Below, piece after piece: positions 12,496 to 21,545 of a DNA stretch of 64,000 nucleotides. Within the stretch, counting starts at the first letter, position 1, and each line of letters starts with the position of its first letter. The notes under the pieces were generated by a model that saw only the letters and a program-made list of their open reading frames with translations, did not search any database and was not told the DNA's origin. Origin of the DNA: Stromatinia cepivora. Lineage: Eukaryota > Ascomycota > Leotiomycetes > Helotiales > Sclerotiniaceae. A program made the position numbers and the translations under genes. The stretch is taken from NCBI GenBank assembly GCA_014898415.1, contig RCTD01000028.1:558001-622000 (forward strand), in the 5' to 3' direction.

Positions 12496-12984
12496 TAGGC
12501 TGCGCAGAAATAATCTGCAACCCATGGGTACCCATGGATAATCCGTTCCGTGGGTTATCCATTGAAGGTACTATCTGCTCTGTGGATTATCCATTGAGAT
12601 TTTAAAATAATCCGTTTTGTATGGGTTATTTGCAAATTATTTGCGGATTATTTATTTACCTATAGATTGATGGATTATTTATGGATTGATGGATGATTTG
12701 TATAATTTATATGGGTTGATGAATAATTTGTATAATTTATAAAGATTAATATAAAAATTAGTATAATAATATAGAAATAACTTCAAAAATAAATGAATAT
12801 TCATCAATCTATAAATTATTTGTAGATTATTTATCAATCTATAGATTGATGGATATCTATGAATACCTATAAATAATCTACTAATTATCCATAGATACCC
12901 ATTCAGATTCTTCAATTATCCACTCCGTCAGTGAATTATCCATCAGAGCTATTATCCGCCCTGCGGGTAACGTTGCGCAGCCTA
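12496..12984. mobile_element. hAT-like non-autonomous element (MITE), 489 bp
   Basis: Perfect 11-bp terminal inverted repeats TAGGCTGCGCA bound an AT-rich, non-coding interior full of degenerate TTATCCAT/GGATTATT words. The flanks are GTTGTCAT (12488-12495) and GTTGTCAC (12985-12992), an 8-bp target-site duplication with one mismatch. This is the hallmark of hAT-superfamily elements. It ends 340 bp from the 3' end of the peptide precursor gene and so marks the left edge of the biosynthetic cluster. Confidence 0.88.
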
Positions 12985-13323
12985 GTTGTCACATCGCTGT
13001 TACACTGGTTAAGGGTCATCACAACAGTCGAGAAGGCCACATCCGTAATCACTTAAGATTTCGCGATGGCAAGTAATCGCGCATACGGTCCTGCTTCCGA
13101 GCAACGTCTAAGGAGCGAAATTGGCATACATTCTGTGATAATCTTCTAGCTAACTTCATCCGAACGTTCGAAAGGACTGTCGTCAACAACCTGCGCACCA
13201 AGGAAACACCACTCCAAACCCTAAGATCCGAATTCACCGCCACAGTCCCCCGCCATGGCCCACAGGCCCACCCACATAGCCCTCATCCTCGTCTCTCATC
13301 TTGTGACCAGCGCCAGAGTGAGC

Positions 13324-13940
13324 TTACTTGCTCTCATCAGTGGATGTGCTCTGAATATGATGGATTAGTCTTTATCACTCTTCAAGTTGTGGGATTGACT
13401 TACAAACATGCCGTATGGTGGATAGATATCCTCCTCGCGTTTACTTTTCTCGGCATCAGTGGCAGTACTAAACATGCCATATGGTGGGTAAATGTCTTCC
13501 TCGCGCTTGGCTTTGGCGGAATCAGAGGAAGTAGTGAACATTCCGTAAGGCGGGTAGATATCTTCTTCGCGTTTGGCTTTGGCGGAATCGGAGGAAGTCG
13601 TGAACATCCCGTAGGGAGGATAGATATCCTCTTCTCGTTTGGCCTTTTCTGCAACATCCGAGGAAGAAGTGAACATTCCATAAGGGGGATAGATATCCTC
13701 TTCTCGTTTGGCTTTGTTGGCCACATCGGAAGCAGTCGTAAACATCCCATAAGGAGGATAAATATCCTCTTCACGTTTGGTCTTCTCGCTGATATCAGAG
13801 GAAGTGGTGAACATTCCGTATGGGGGATAAATGTCCTCCTCTCGCTTGCTCATGGCGTTGCCCACGTTTGGTACAGGAGCAGATATACTAATAGTGGCAA
13901 GAGTGGCCACAAAGGCCATACTCAATCTTGAGAAATGCAT
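13324..13940 (-). CDS. Dikaritin-type RiPP precursor with seven Kex2-flanked core repeats
   Basis: Secreted precursor of a modified peptide. Exon 1 runs 13940-13404 and a tiny exon 2 runs 13350-13324, joined by a 53-bp intron with a GTAAGT donor and TTCAG acceptor; about 187 aa. The start is the ATG that begins a hydrophobic signal peptide (MHFSRLSMAFVATLATIS...). From residue 32 there are seven units, each beginning KREEDIYPPYGMF and followed by a variable Ser/Thr/Asp/Lys spacer such as TTSSDSAKA. KR is the Kex2 site, so processing should free peptides starting EEDIYPPYGMF. This layout is that of UstA, PhomA and related Kex2-processed repeat precursors. The Tyr, Tyr and Phe of the core are plausible sites of UstYa oxidation. 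Nearby UstYa and tyrosinase genes support the call. The mature product is unknown; an unmodified secreted repeat peptide is the alternative. Confidence 0.88.
13404..13847 (-). repeat. Seven-copy in-gene repeat encoding KREEDIYPPYGMF units
   Basis: Coding repeat of 66-69 bp per unit inside exon 1 of the precursor gene. All seven copies encode the same 13 residues, yet third codon positions differ among copies (for example Gly as GGA, GGG or GGC; Ile-Tyr-Pro with different wobble bases). Spacers vary in residues and by one codon in length. The last copy ends exactly at the intron donor. Confidence 0.95.
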
Positions 13941-14226
13941 GCTGATAGATGACTTGGATGGTGCTGTGGAAGCTCTGGATTGTGATAATGTCTGTCGATG
14001 AAGAAAGTTGTTCGATAATCTCTGAAAAAAGTACTTCTTATATATGTATTGATGCATCACTCAATTCTTTGCAACATGAAATTTTGTGATACGAATTTTT
14101 CGGTCGAGAAGCTGTCGATGAGTGGCGTTCCGAGAGCGTCACAGCAATTCTCATTGGTCATTGGTACTGTGAGATGGTATTCGATGTTGTCGCGTCACAA
14201 GCGCCCTCCCAGCTTGAAATTCAAAA

Positions 14227-14504
14227 GGCGGCGCCATGCCCCTTAGCACGAATATCCTGAATCTAGTCTATTTCTGTAAGGATACGCGGCAGAAGTAGCT
14301 CTAGTCTCATATCCACCTTTCATCAATATTTGCTGCTGTATAATCCGCGCCGCCTTCTACGGGCGATTGTTAATGACTGCATAGTACCGTAGCGCTGCTG
14401 CCTCTGCTCTGGTATCGTTCGAACTTCGAAAAGAATTGACAAGTGGGGAAATTCAATATAGCGACTTACTGCATCAGCGAACTGAGCACTTTCACGGCGC
14501 GCGG
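14227..14504. promoter_or_regulatory. Divergent promoter of precursor and UstYa gene with three GC-rich sites
   Basis: The 782 bp between the precursor ATG (13940, minus) and the UstYa ATG (14723, plus) hold GGCGGCGCC at 14227-14235, CGCGCCGCC at 14346-14354 (GGCGGCGCG on the minus strand) and CGGCGCGCGG at 14495-14504. Similar words recur upstream of the other modifying-enzyme genes. CGG/CCG triplets are typical contacts of Zn2Cys6 regulators, so these are candidate operators; binding is inferred. Confidence 0.5.
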
Positions 14505-14722
14505 TATTCGGTCTAGCGCTAAGCAGTCTGCAGAAGTATGCTGCAGGTTCCTTACTAGCACGTCCAGATGGTTACCAAGCCCTAGCCCCCTCTTTTCAGC
14601 TAATCTATCCACTTTCTTCTTCTTGGAACATCGCCTGAAAAGTTATCTGTATCCTATTCAATTCAGTTTGCTCTCAGATATCCTCAAGCCTCCAAAGGTC
14701 TGCACTGATACTATCGAAGGTT

Positions 14723-15631
14723 ATGTCTGGTAGTTTTGTTCCTAGTCTCAAAATGTGGACAGCCAGAACACCACACATCGAATATGCTACTCTGCCATCA
14801 GGGGAATCCAATACTTCAGTGGATCAGTTACAAGAGCGGGTAATCTCTCAAGTGAAACGACATGCTTTCTGGAAGGCTTTTTTGATCATAGAAACTCTAC
14901 ACCTATGCCTCCTGCTGTTAGGTTACGGAATATTCTCTACTGGAAGGCTTCTTTTCCCACAAGACGAGCTAAATACGTGTGAGTTGTTTTGCCTATATAA
15001 TTCTTTGCATAGCTCACATTGATTGGTAGACTTTGCACTTTCGGACTACAGCACCGTCAAAACATTTGTCGGTAATGCCGAATTAATGAATCGATCCGCT
15101 CTTTCTGATCAATTCCTTGCTCAAATTCAGACAAGTAAGATTTCGCCCTAAACTATGAGTTGCTGGAACTGATATTGAGTTAGCGGATGGTGTTGTCGCT
15201 ATCGATACCGAATGGGCCCTGCGACATAATTACGCGCCTTCTGTGGCCCATCCAGATGATCCGACCAAAAGCATCTACCAAATTGACATGTTTCATTCAA
15301 TTCATTGTGTGGTAAGCAATTCAAGCTTTCTGCTATTCTATGACTTGTTCTTATAAAGTTTTAGTACCGACTGCGGAATCTTTTGACCTCTAGCTTGTCG
15401 CTGGAAGAATGGCCAAGGAACGACGAGCATACATTACATTGCCTCGACTACATGAGAGAGCAACTGATGTGCAACAGTGATCTGCTGCTGCAGGCCACTG
15501 ATGATTTAATCTTGTTCAAGAAGAACAATGGTCATGTTTGTCGAGACAGCGATGCTATCATGACATGGGCCATAGCACATCATTGGGAGGACCATCGCCG
15601 GTATTTGAAGGATACGGTGGGGTTTGAATGA
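14723..15631 (+). CDS. UstYa/DUF3328 family oxidase (first copy)
   Basis: Type-II membrane-anchored protein of the UstYa family, which carries out oxidative cyclisation of dikaritin core peptides. Four exons (14723-14978, 15030-15134, 15184-15311, 15365-15631) give about 251 aa. One transmembrane segment lies near residue 55 (AFLIIETLHLCLLLLGYGIF). The two diagnostic motifs are present: HSIHC at the end of exon 3, and after YRLRNLL the second HC motif in HCLDYMREQLMC. In this family the conserved histidines and cysteine are thought to form the active centre. It is divergently transcribed from the precursor gene, the classic arrangement for a dedicated modifying enzyme. Splice sites are canonical and keep frame throughout. 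Confidence 0.9.
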
Positions 15632-16229
15632 ATAAATGTAGATTTGGTAGAATAGACCATCACTCTCATGATAACTATTATGCCTACTAACCGGCTCTCT
15701 ACAAGTCTGAATTTAATTGTGTCTACATCATATGATTACCGAGGTCAGCCAGCCTTTGGGTTGACATGGCCAGTTATGTCTAGATTCGATTCTACTCGTG
15801 TATCTTTTCACGATTTTTACCTCGTGCAATGAAATAATATTGTAGAAAATTGGAATTCCAGTCATTGCGTATTTGCATCTATACGTCCTAACAAAAGCGT
15901 TCACACTATTTCAGAGACTCAGGTGGAAAGTCTACCCCTGTGATCATCGAGTATCATTTCAACTTATCAGCCATGTTTCATGTCAAATCAAAAGTTATCC
16001 GGGAAGTCGATAAGCAAAAGCTTCGGCGTCCCCACAATATGATTGTCGAATAAAATGACTTAACGCGCTACACAACCCCCGGGATGTGTGATCCTTTCCA
16101 GATACTAGGATGGTCTGTTGTCGTGGCGAGCAAAGAGTCTCAGAAACCTTATTAACCTTTCCTGATAACGTATATGCATGGCTCGTTTGCAATCTTCGTC
16201 TGCGCGAATCGACTTACCAACGCATCAAA

Positions 16230-18060
16230 ATGTCTCTAGACGGCTTGGGACCATCAGAAGAATCACCATCTCTTGAGATACAGTCCATTAATGAAGAGAG
16301 TAGTTTAGACTTAGAGAAGTCAGAGATCGATACTCATGTTACAGAAAGAAGCAGAGCATACATGATACTTCTAACTATGGGATTAGGCGGGTGAGTGGTT
16401 CTACTATTCGAGGCAGCTTCCTTCTCTGCTCTTACTGTCTAACTCGCTCTACATAGTTTGCAAGGAGTATTCGCGATACAATTTGGCAACGGTTCTGTGA
16501 GTAGACATGCCCCCGCAGACCCTGCCCGCACAAAGTTGTTGATTAAATCGTAGTTGTTCTTGGCAAGCCTTGGACTTAACAATTCCCTCATGTCGCTTGT
16601 CTGGCTATCTGGACCAATTGCTGGTGCTGCATTACAGCCAATATTCGGCGCTTGTAGCGATAGATGCCTATCATCTTGGGGTCGAAGAAGACCTTATGTT
16701 GCCACTGGCGCTCTCTTGACCATTTTTTCGATGCTTGGGCTCTCCTATTCGCAAGAGCTTGCCCTCTTCTCCTCTAAGCTTGTTGGTGCTTCACAGCATG
16801 GATTGACATTGGGTTTTGCCATTGTTTCAATCTTCGCTCTTAATATCGCCATACAACCTCTCCAAGGAGCCCTTCGGGCCTTGATAGTAGATAGCTGTCC
16901 CGCCTCCCAACAGAATATCGCAAACGCTTGGGCTGGGCGTACTGTGGGCATAGCTAATATATTCAGCTATTTGTGTTCCTTCGTTGATCTCCAAGACCTC
17001 CTGCCAGGTCTTAGGCAGAGTCAATTTCAGCTTTTGTGCATGATTACTATCATGATACTAGCAATAACGATTTGTGTTACCTGCTCCGCAATCAAAGAGG
17101 TTCCTTTAAAGTGCAGACTCCCGACAGCAAAATCCATTGGCATTGGCGCCAAAATTCATTCTTTCAAGACCTCTTTCTCTATAGTGCCCAACCGCGTACA
17201 ACAGGTGCTAGCAATACAATTCTTTTCTTGGATAGGATGGTTCCAGTTCCTTTATTATATCACAACGTAAGTAATCCTCCACTTCATCATAGTTGCGTGG
17301 GGGCTCCGAAACTTCTCCGGTAACAAAGAGTCTCTGCTAGATAGCTAGCTAAATTTTCAATAGGTACCTCAGTCATACTTGTGAGTCTTCGTATGCTGCT
17401 TGATTTAGTATTCCCTGACATTGTACAGCCAAAAATTCGACGTGGCGTATAATAAAGACTCTTTCTCCGGTCGCTCATGGCAAATCAGCCCCCTTCGGAA
17501 TGTTATTGTTCTCGGTGACGTCTCTACTAGCAGGAATTATTCTTCCAATGCTCACCAATTCAAATACCTCGAATACGAAGGCTTGTCATCGAGGAGCAGA
17601 CCGCTCACAGCTAAAGTGGTTATTCATGCTCGAGCCTCTCGATATCACTTGGGTTTGGATGATATCACAGATTCTTTTTGCTATCTGTATGATCTCAACT
17701 CTCTTTCTTACTTCACCCTTCGGTGGCCTAATGATTATGGCTATCATGGGAATTAGCTGGGGAGTGACAGCTTGGGCTCCATTTGCTATCATTAGCACTG
17801 AGATTGTCAAACAGGCCTCGGAAGACCAACCTGGCATGGAGCTAAGACCTGGAATAGTGCTTGGATTGCATAATGTTGCTATATCCGTGCCGCAAATCCT
17901 TGCGGGGATTGAAGGTAGCATAGTCTATTGGGCTTTTCAAAATGGTTCATATGAAGTTGATGACGACGGTACTGCTTGGGTGCTTGCTCTAGCAGGAGTA
18001 TCAGCGCTATATTCAGCGTATCTTATCGCGTTTCTAAGAAAGGGTGAAAATCAACTATAA
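16230..18060 (+). CDS. MFS transporter, sucrose-transporter (SUT/GPH)-like
   Basis: About 520 aa from five inferred exons: 16230-16390, 16457-16496, 16554-17266, 17364-17380 and 17429-18060. The fourth, at 17 nt, encodes roughly YLSHT and is the least certain. About twelve transmembrane segments are expected. The loop after TM2/TM3 reads SDRCLSSWGRRRPYVATG, the WGRRRP motif typical of SUT-type sugar/H+ symporters and their fungal homologues, and GISWGVTAWAPFAIISTE fits the same group. Dikaritin clusters usually carry an MFS exporter (UstT and relatives). Lying between two UstYa-type genes, this protein is inferred to export the peptide or intermediates; sugar uptake is the alternative reading. 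Confidence 0.8.
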
Positions 18061-18452
18061 ATCGAATGGTTTTGATGCGAAACAATTTCCCACATAGATT
18101 ATGCTTGGCATGACAGTAGATTCAGATGCAGTTAACATGTGTAACCTTGGAATTATAACTCTAAGATGCAAGAATAATGACGATAGATCGTACATACATA
18201 TAATGATGGTAATATCATTTTGCAGTCACCTTAGGTTCTGAATCACCAATATCTGTACTGTGTGGGTGGGTGCGAATGGGATGTTTTATTCCCAACTAGT
18301 CGCACAGGGGGGTGTCGCTCGGCCATGTTGGGCAGCAAAAGAGAAAAAGATAAAAATGAAAGGTACCCGCTCGTTGCTCGATCACATCATCAGACGGAGT
18401 TCTATTGCTTTCATTTAATGGCCAAGATTATGTTGAATTATTCTGATATAGT

Positions 18453-19235
18453 TCATGCCTCATGCAAATCTGTCCAATGAACATGCTCGCCACTATTGTC
18501 TTTCTCATGATCTCCAAGAAATATCTGTGATGTAGTATAACCATCCTTTGACCCCAAAATCAACTTAGCACAATGCATTATATGCTTGTCCTGATTGAAC
18601 CTGGTCTCAACAACAAGCTGAGCATTGTTTTGTTTTCTGTGAACCTTTCTCCAATAAAACAAACAATGAACCACGTGCCACTCCCACGTTGTGTAATATT
18701 TTGCATATCCGTCTCCCGAAGATGCTACTTGAGCACTTGTCAATATCTCGGTCATATTCTCATCCGCATAGTAGTTCCAGCTGCCATCAGGGTTCGGTCC
18801 GAGATTCTCAAATTCGAGTTCTAACTGCTCATCGCGGCAATGCGGTGGCAGCCATGCTGAGCCCATTGCCACATATTTGCAACCGAGCGACATGGCCTCG
18901 GTCACTGAGTTACCGCAATAGCACGAAGATGTGTTTTGGGAGGTTGTTAGGTTGGTCAATGTGTATCCGAGATTGACGACACCCCAGAGCGCGAAAACAG
19001 CTAGTAGAACTTTGAATAAGAGTGTCGTCCAGATCTTAGATTCATTTTGCCGAGTATAATTCAAGGATTGTGACTCCTCATCTTCGCTGTCAAAGACTTT
19101 TCCGTTGTCACTAAGCGGGGTATATGTCTGAGCATCCGAATCTGCCTCGATTCTTGATTTAAGGGGAGAGGCGTCTGCGATATCAAAGATTTCTCTTTGG
19201 AATCCGGTTTTGATCAGAGTGGTGAGCGAAGACAT
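18453..19235 (-). CDS. UstYa-related membrane protein with paired HxxHC motifs
   Basis: Single-exon protein of about 260 aa. The start at 19235 (MSSLTTLIKTGFQ) is chosen over an in-frame upstream ATG at 19337, which would only add an atypical leader. A charged cytosolic N-terminus is followed by one TM helix (LLFKVLLAVFALWGVVNLGY) and a luminal part with CYCGNSVTEAMSLGC, then WLPPHCRDEQLELEFE. Two histidine motifs, HVVHCLFYW and HIMHC, resemble the HxxHC motifs of UstYa/DUF3328 proteins. It differs from the other two UstYa proteins here in lacking the YLRQ-type second motif and in having the extra cysteines. A divergent promoter with the next UstYa gene suggests co-regulation. Its reaction is unknown; a UstYb-like accessory or additional oxidation step is inferred. 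Confidence 0.72.
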   Translation of the reverse strand: MSSLTTLIKTGFQREIFDIADASPLKSRIEADSDAQTYTPLSDNGKVFDSEDEESQSLNYTRQNESKIWTTLLFKVLLAVFALWGVVNLGYTLTNLTTSQNTSSCYCGNSVTEAMSLGCKYVAMGSAWLPPHCRDEQLELEFENLGPNPDGSWNYYADENMTEILTSAQVASSGDGYAKYYTTWEWHVVHCLFYWRKVHRKQNNAQLVVETRFNQDKHIMHCAKLILGSKDGYTTSQIFLGDHEKDNSGEHVHWTDLHEA

Positions 19236-19451
19236 TGTGTGCTGGAAGCGTGTGGGCTTTCGTGAGTCGCAACTGGGAGGGAATGTTTTGTGTAGCGAGA
19301 GGACTCCAAAGATCGACATAAAGTTCACAATAGACAACGTCTCTTAGAAAGATCCAACTATGGTATCATCAAATATTTAGCTTACTAAAAGTTACAACAA
19401 TCGCTAGCCACCGACAGGCCACCCAGGAAGTGTAAATGTGCAATCGCCTCT

Positions 19452-19468
19452 GGCGGCGCGCGGCGCGC
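19452..19468. promoter_or_regulatory. GC-rich candidate operator in divergent promoter
   Basis: The 400-bp divergent region between the UstYa-related gene (minus, start 19235) and the second UstYa gene (plus, start 19636) carries GGCGGCGCGCGGCGCGC. It contains two overlapping copies of the motif seen at the precursor promoter, and its left part, CTGGCGGCGCGC, is matched exactly (reverse strand) at about 21292-21303. The surrounding DNA is otherwise AT-leaning. Regulator binding is inferred. Confidence 0.5.
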
Positions 19469-19635
19469 TGTTATCTCACCGGTAGCTTAAGCGAAACACC
19501 CAATTGAAAACATCTAACATACGAGTTCGTCTCAAAGCTAAATCATACTCACGAATAACAGTGATATTCGAATGAAGGACGTCAATATTCAAGACTGAAC
19601 GTTTTACTCCACTTCTGCACCTCAAAGATCCAACG

Positions 19636-20633
19636 ATGGATCTCGACGGCGATTTTCCATACAATCCTTTGCTAGAAAAGGAATTCGATGAATCGGTATC
19701 TTGCACTGACCCTATGTTAAGCCAAAAGCCAATGGGTCCAAAAGGTCACTCTTGTACGCTTTCGATAAGATTCCTGGGAGGAATACTCTTGCTGAACTTT
19801 TTCGGGATTATGGTTGTAGCCTCAGCGTTGGTGAGAAAGCCACTAGACAGCGAATGTAGATCACCTACAGATAAGTTATTGGGAGACAGTAAGTCGAAAG
19901 TATCTCTACAGTTCTCGATCGATTGTGTGGCTGACATTGTAGTTCCGTGGGTAAATCTGGCCTTTCATGCGGACGAAAGATTCGTAGCTGCAGATTCAGT
20001 TGTTGATGCTGTGGTGGATGATCGTAACAAAACAGTCTGGAATGATCTCTATCCAAGTAGGAAGAAGTATTTAGTGTACGCAAGAACCTTGGTTGCTGAT
20101 GTGTTTCTGTAGGTGCGTGGCTAGCAGTATCGGACCCTCAAACTGTTTCGTATGGGGGTGGTGTGAAGCTTTCAGAATTCGCGCAGGATGAATCAATGTT
20201 TAAGCCAAGTGACGAGGGATTCGTGTTGGCCGTTATGCATCAAATACATTGTGTTGTAAGTCCCTGAAAGTCTCTAACCATTATTCATTTTCTCATTGGC
20301 ACAAGGCTGTTATCAAACATGCCATTGGTGAATACCAAGGAAAATACTCATCGGAGACTCCACCGGAGCACTTAGATCACTGCATAGAATACTTGCGTCA
20401 GGTGAGCAACCCACACTGGGTGCACGTCTCGAATGCTAACAATTTTGAAGGCGGTCATGTGTCATGGTGATCTTACTCTCGAGGGCCCAAATGTTACGAC
20501 TTATCCACAGCGAGTTAATGGTGATGGCTCGGAGCATCGATGTCGAGACTGGGGTAAATTAATACAAGCTGTCAGAGAAAGAGCGATCAAACGTGGCGAA
20601 AATGGGTGGCTTAAAGTATGGGGAGATCACTAA
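19636..20633 (+). CDS. UstYa/DUF3328 family oxidase (second copy)
   Basis: Five exons (19636-19888, 19943-20056, 20113-20255, 20306-20401, 20451-20633) give about 262 aa. The first intron is 54 bp and would stay open if read through, but it has GTAAGT, a CTGAC branch and TTGTAG, so it is treated as spliced. A TM helix lies at about residues 47-65 (FLGGILLLNFFGIMVVASAL). Then come WNDLYPS, HQIHC at the end of exon 3 and HLDHCIEYLRQ in exon 4: the two UstYa motifs. The C-terminal CRDW and the surrounding region also follow the family. Two distinct UstYa enzymes in a cluster usually means more than one ring-closing or hydroxylating oxidation. Confidence 0.88.
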
Positions 20634-21019
20634 CAGTAGTAGCTCTATAATTTAGTCAAATATTCAAATCAGAATATATTCTATATTCCACAATATCTAA
20701 ACCTATATGTGGTATTGTTGCGATCACTTGGTGAACGTTTGAACGTATGAGGTAGTATCTAGATGAAGGAGAAGGGGGTATTAGTAGCCGCAAGCTAATC
20801 AAGATAACTAAGCGCGTACAGCAGTGCTATTGTACCAACAGGTATGATTATTCTATTGTGTGCGATACTGTTTAACGTTACATATTCTTTTTCAAGACAC
20901 CAAGTCAAAGAAATTAGAGCAGAGGTATATATCGGTACTTTGTAATGGATCAAATTCTTGAACGATCCGAAGTTGTAAATTTAACAGTCTGTCGAATGCA
21001 GAATTGTTGAAAGTGCGTG

Positions 21020-21300
21020 CCGCGCCGCGCTGGATAATCTCTGCACTGTATCCGGACAGCATTGAGTAATGTAACCTTCCTAATTCAGACGACTGTGGCT
21101 GTGCCCATACCCATGGTCACAATAATGCGTACAGCTGTTGGAAGAAACAAGACTAGGAGTAAGCTGCATATCGCCTCATCCACATTCTCGATTTCTTAGA
21201 TGGTGGACCCACGGGTAACTTTATCGGCCAAGACCAGAGCTTGTCAAATCGGAACGCACTTAAAGGTTGAAACATCTCCTTTGTGCGGGAGCGCGCCGCC
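21020..21300. promoter_or_regulatory. Two GC-rich candidate operators upstream of tyrosinase
   Basis: CCGCGCCGCGC at 21020-21030 and GCGCGCCGCC at 21291-21300 lie in the 0.9-kb non-coding region before the tyrosinase start at 21546. On the minus strand they read as variants of GGCGGCGCG, the word found at the other modifying-enzyme promoters. No gene is supported between 20634 and 21545. Confidence 0.45.
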
Positions 21301-21545
21301 AGGACAGGATGCCATATACAATTTTTCGAACCAGGCAATGCGCGAATATGGCAGCGAATACTCTCAAATAAAGCTGGATAGATGGTTTTTCTGCAGTACA
21401 AATACACCTTTGTGAGATGTCTAACACTATTTTACTGGAATGTGTGGATTATAATTTCGAGAGGACTTAACCAACTAGCAACTTCAATTCAATACTGCCA
21501 TTGTAAGACAGCACGAAAGGCCTCCGGTCAATGTAATTGAACATC

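Noticed and set aside
13255..13368. Short plus-strand frame starting MAHRPTHIALIL, resembling a signal peptide
   Set aside because: Only about 37 codons, overlaps the 3' end of the precursor on the other strand, and no partner exon was found.
13344..13931. 195-codon plus-strand frame with internal repeats, opposite the RiPP precursor
   Set aside because: It is the antisense shadow of the seven-unit precursor array. The minus strand has the signal peptide, KR sites and wobble-position drift expected of the coding strand.
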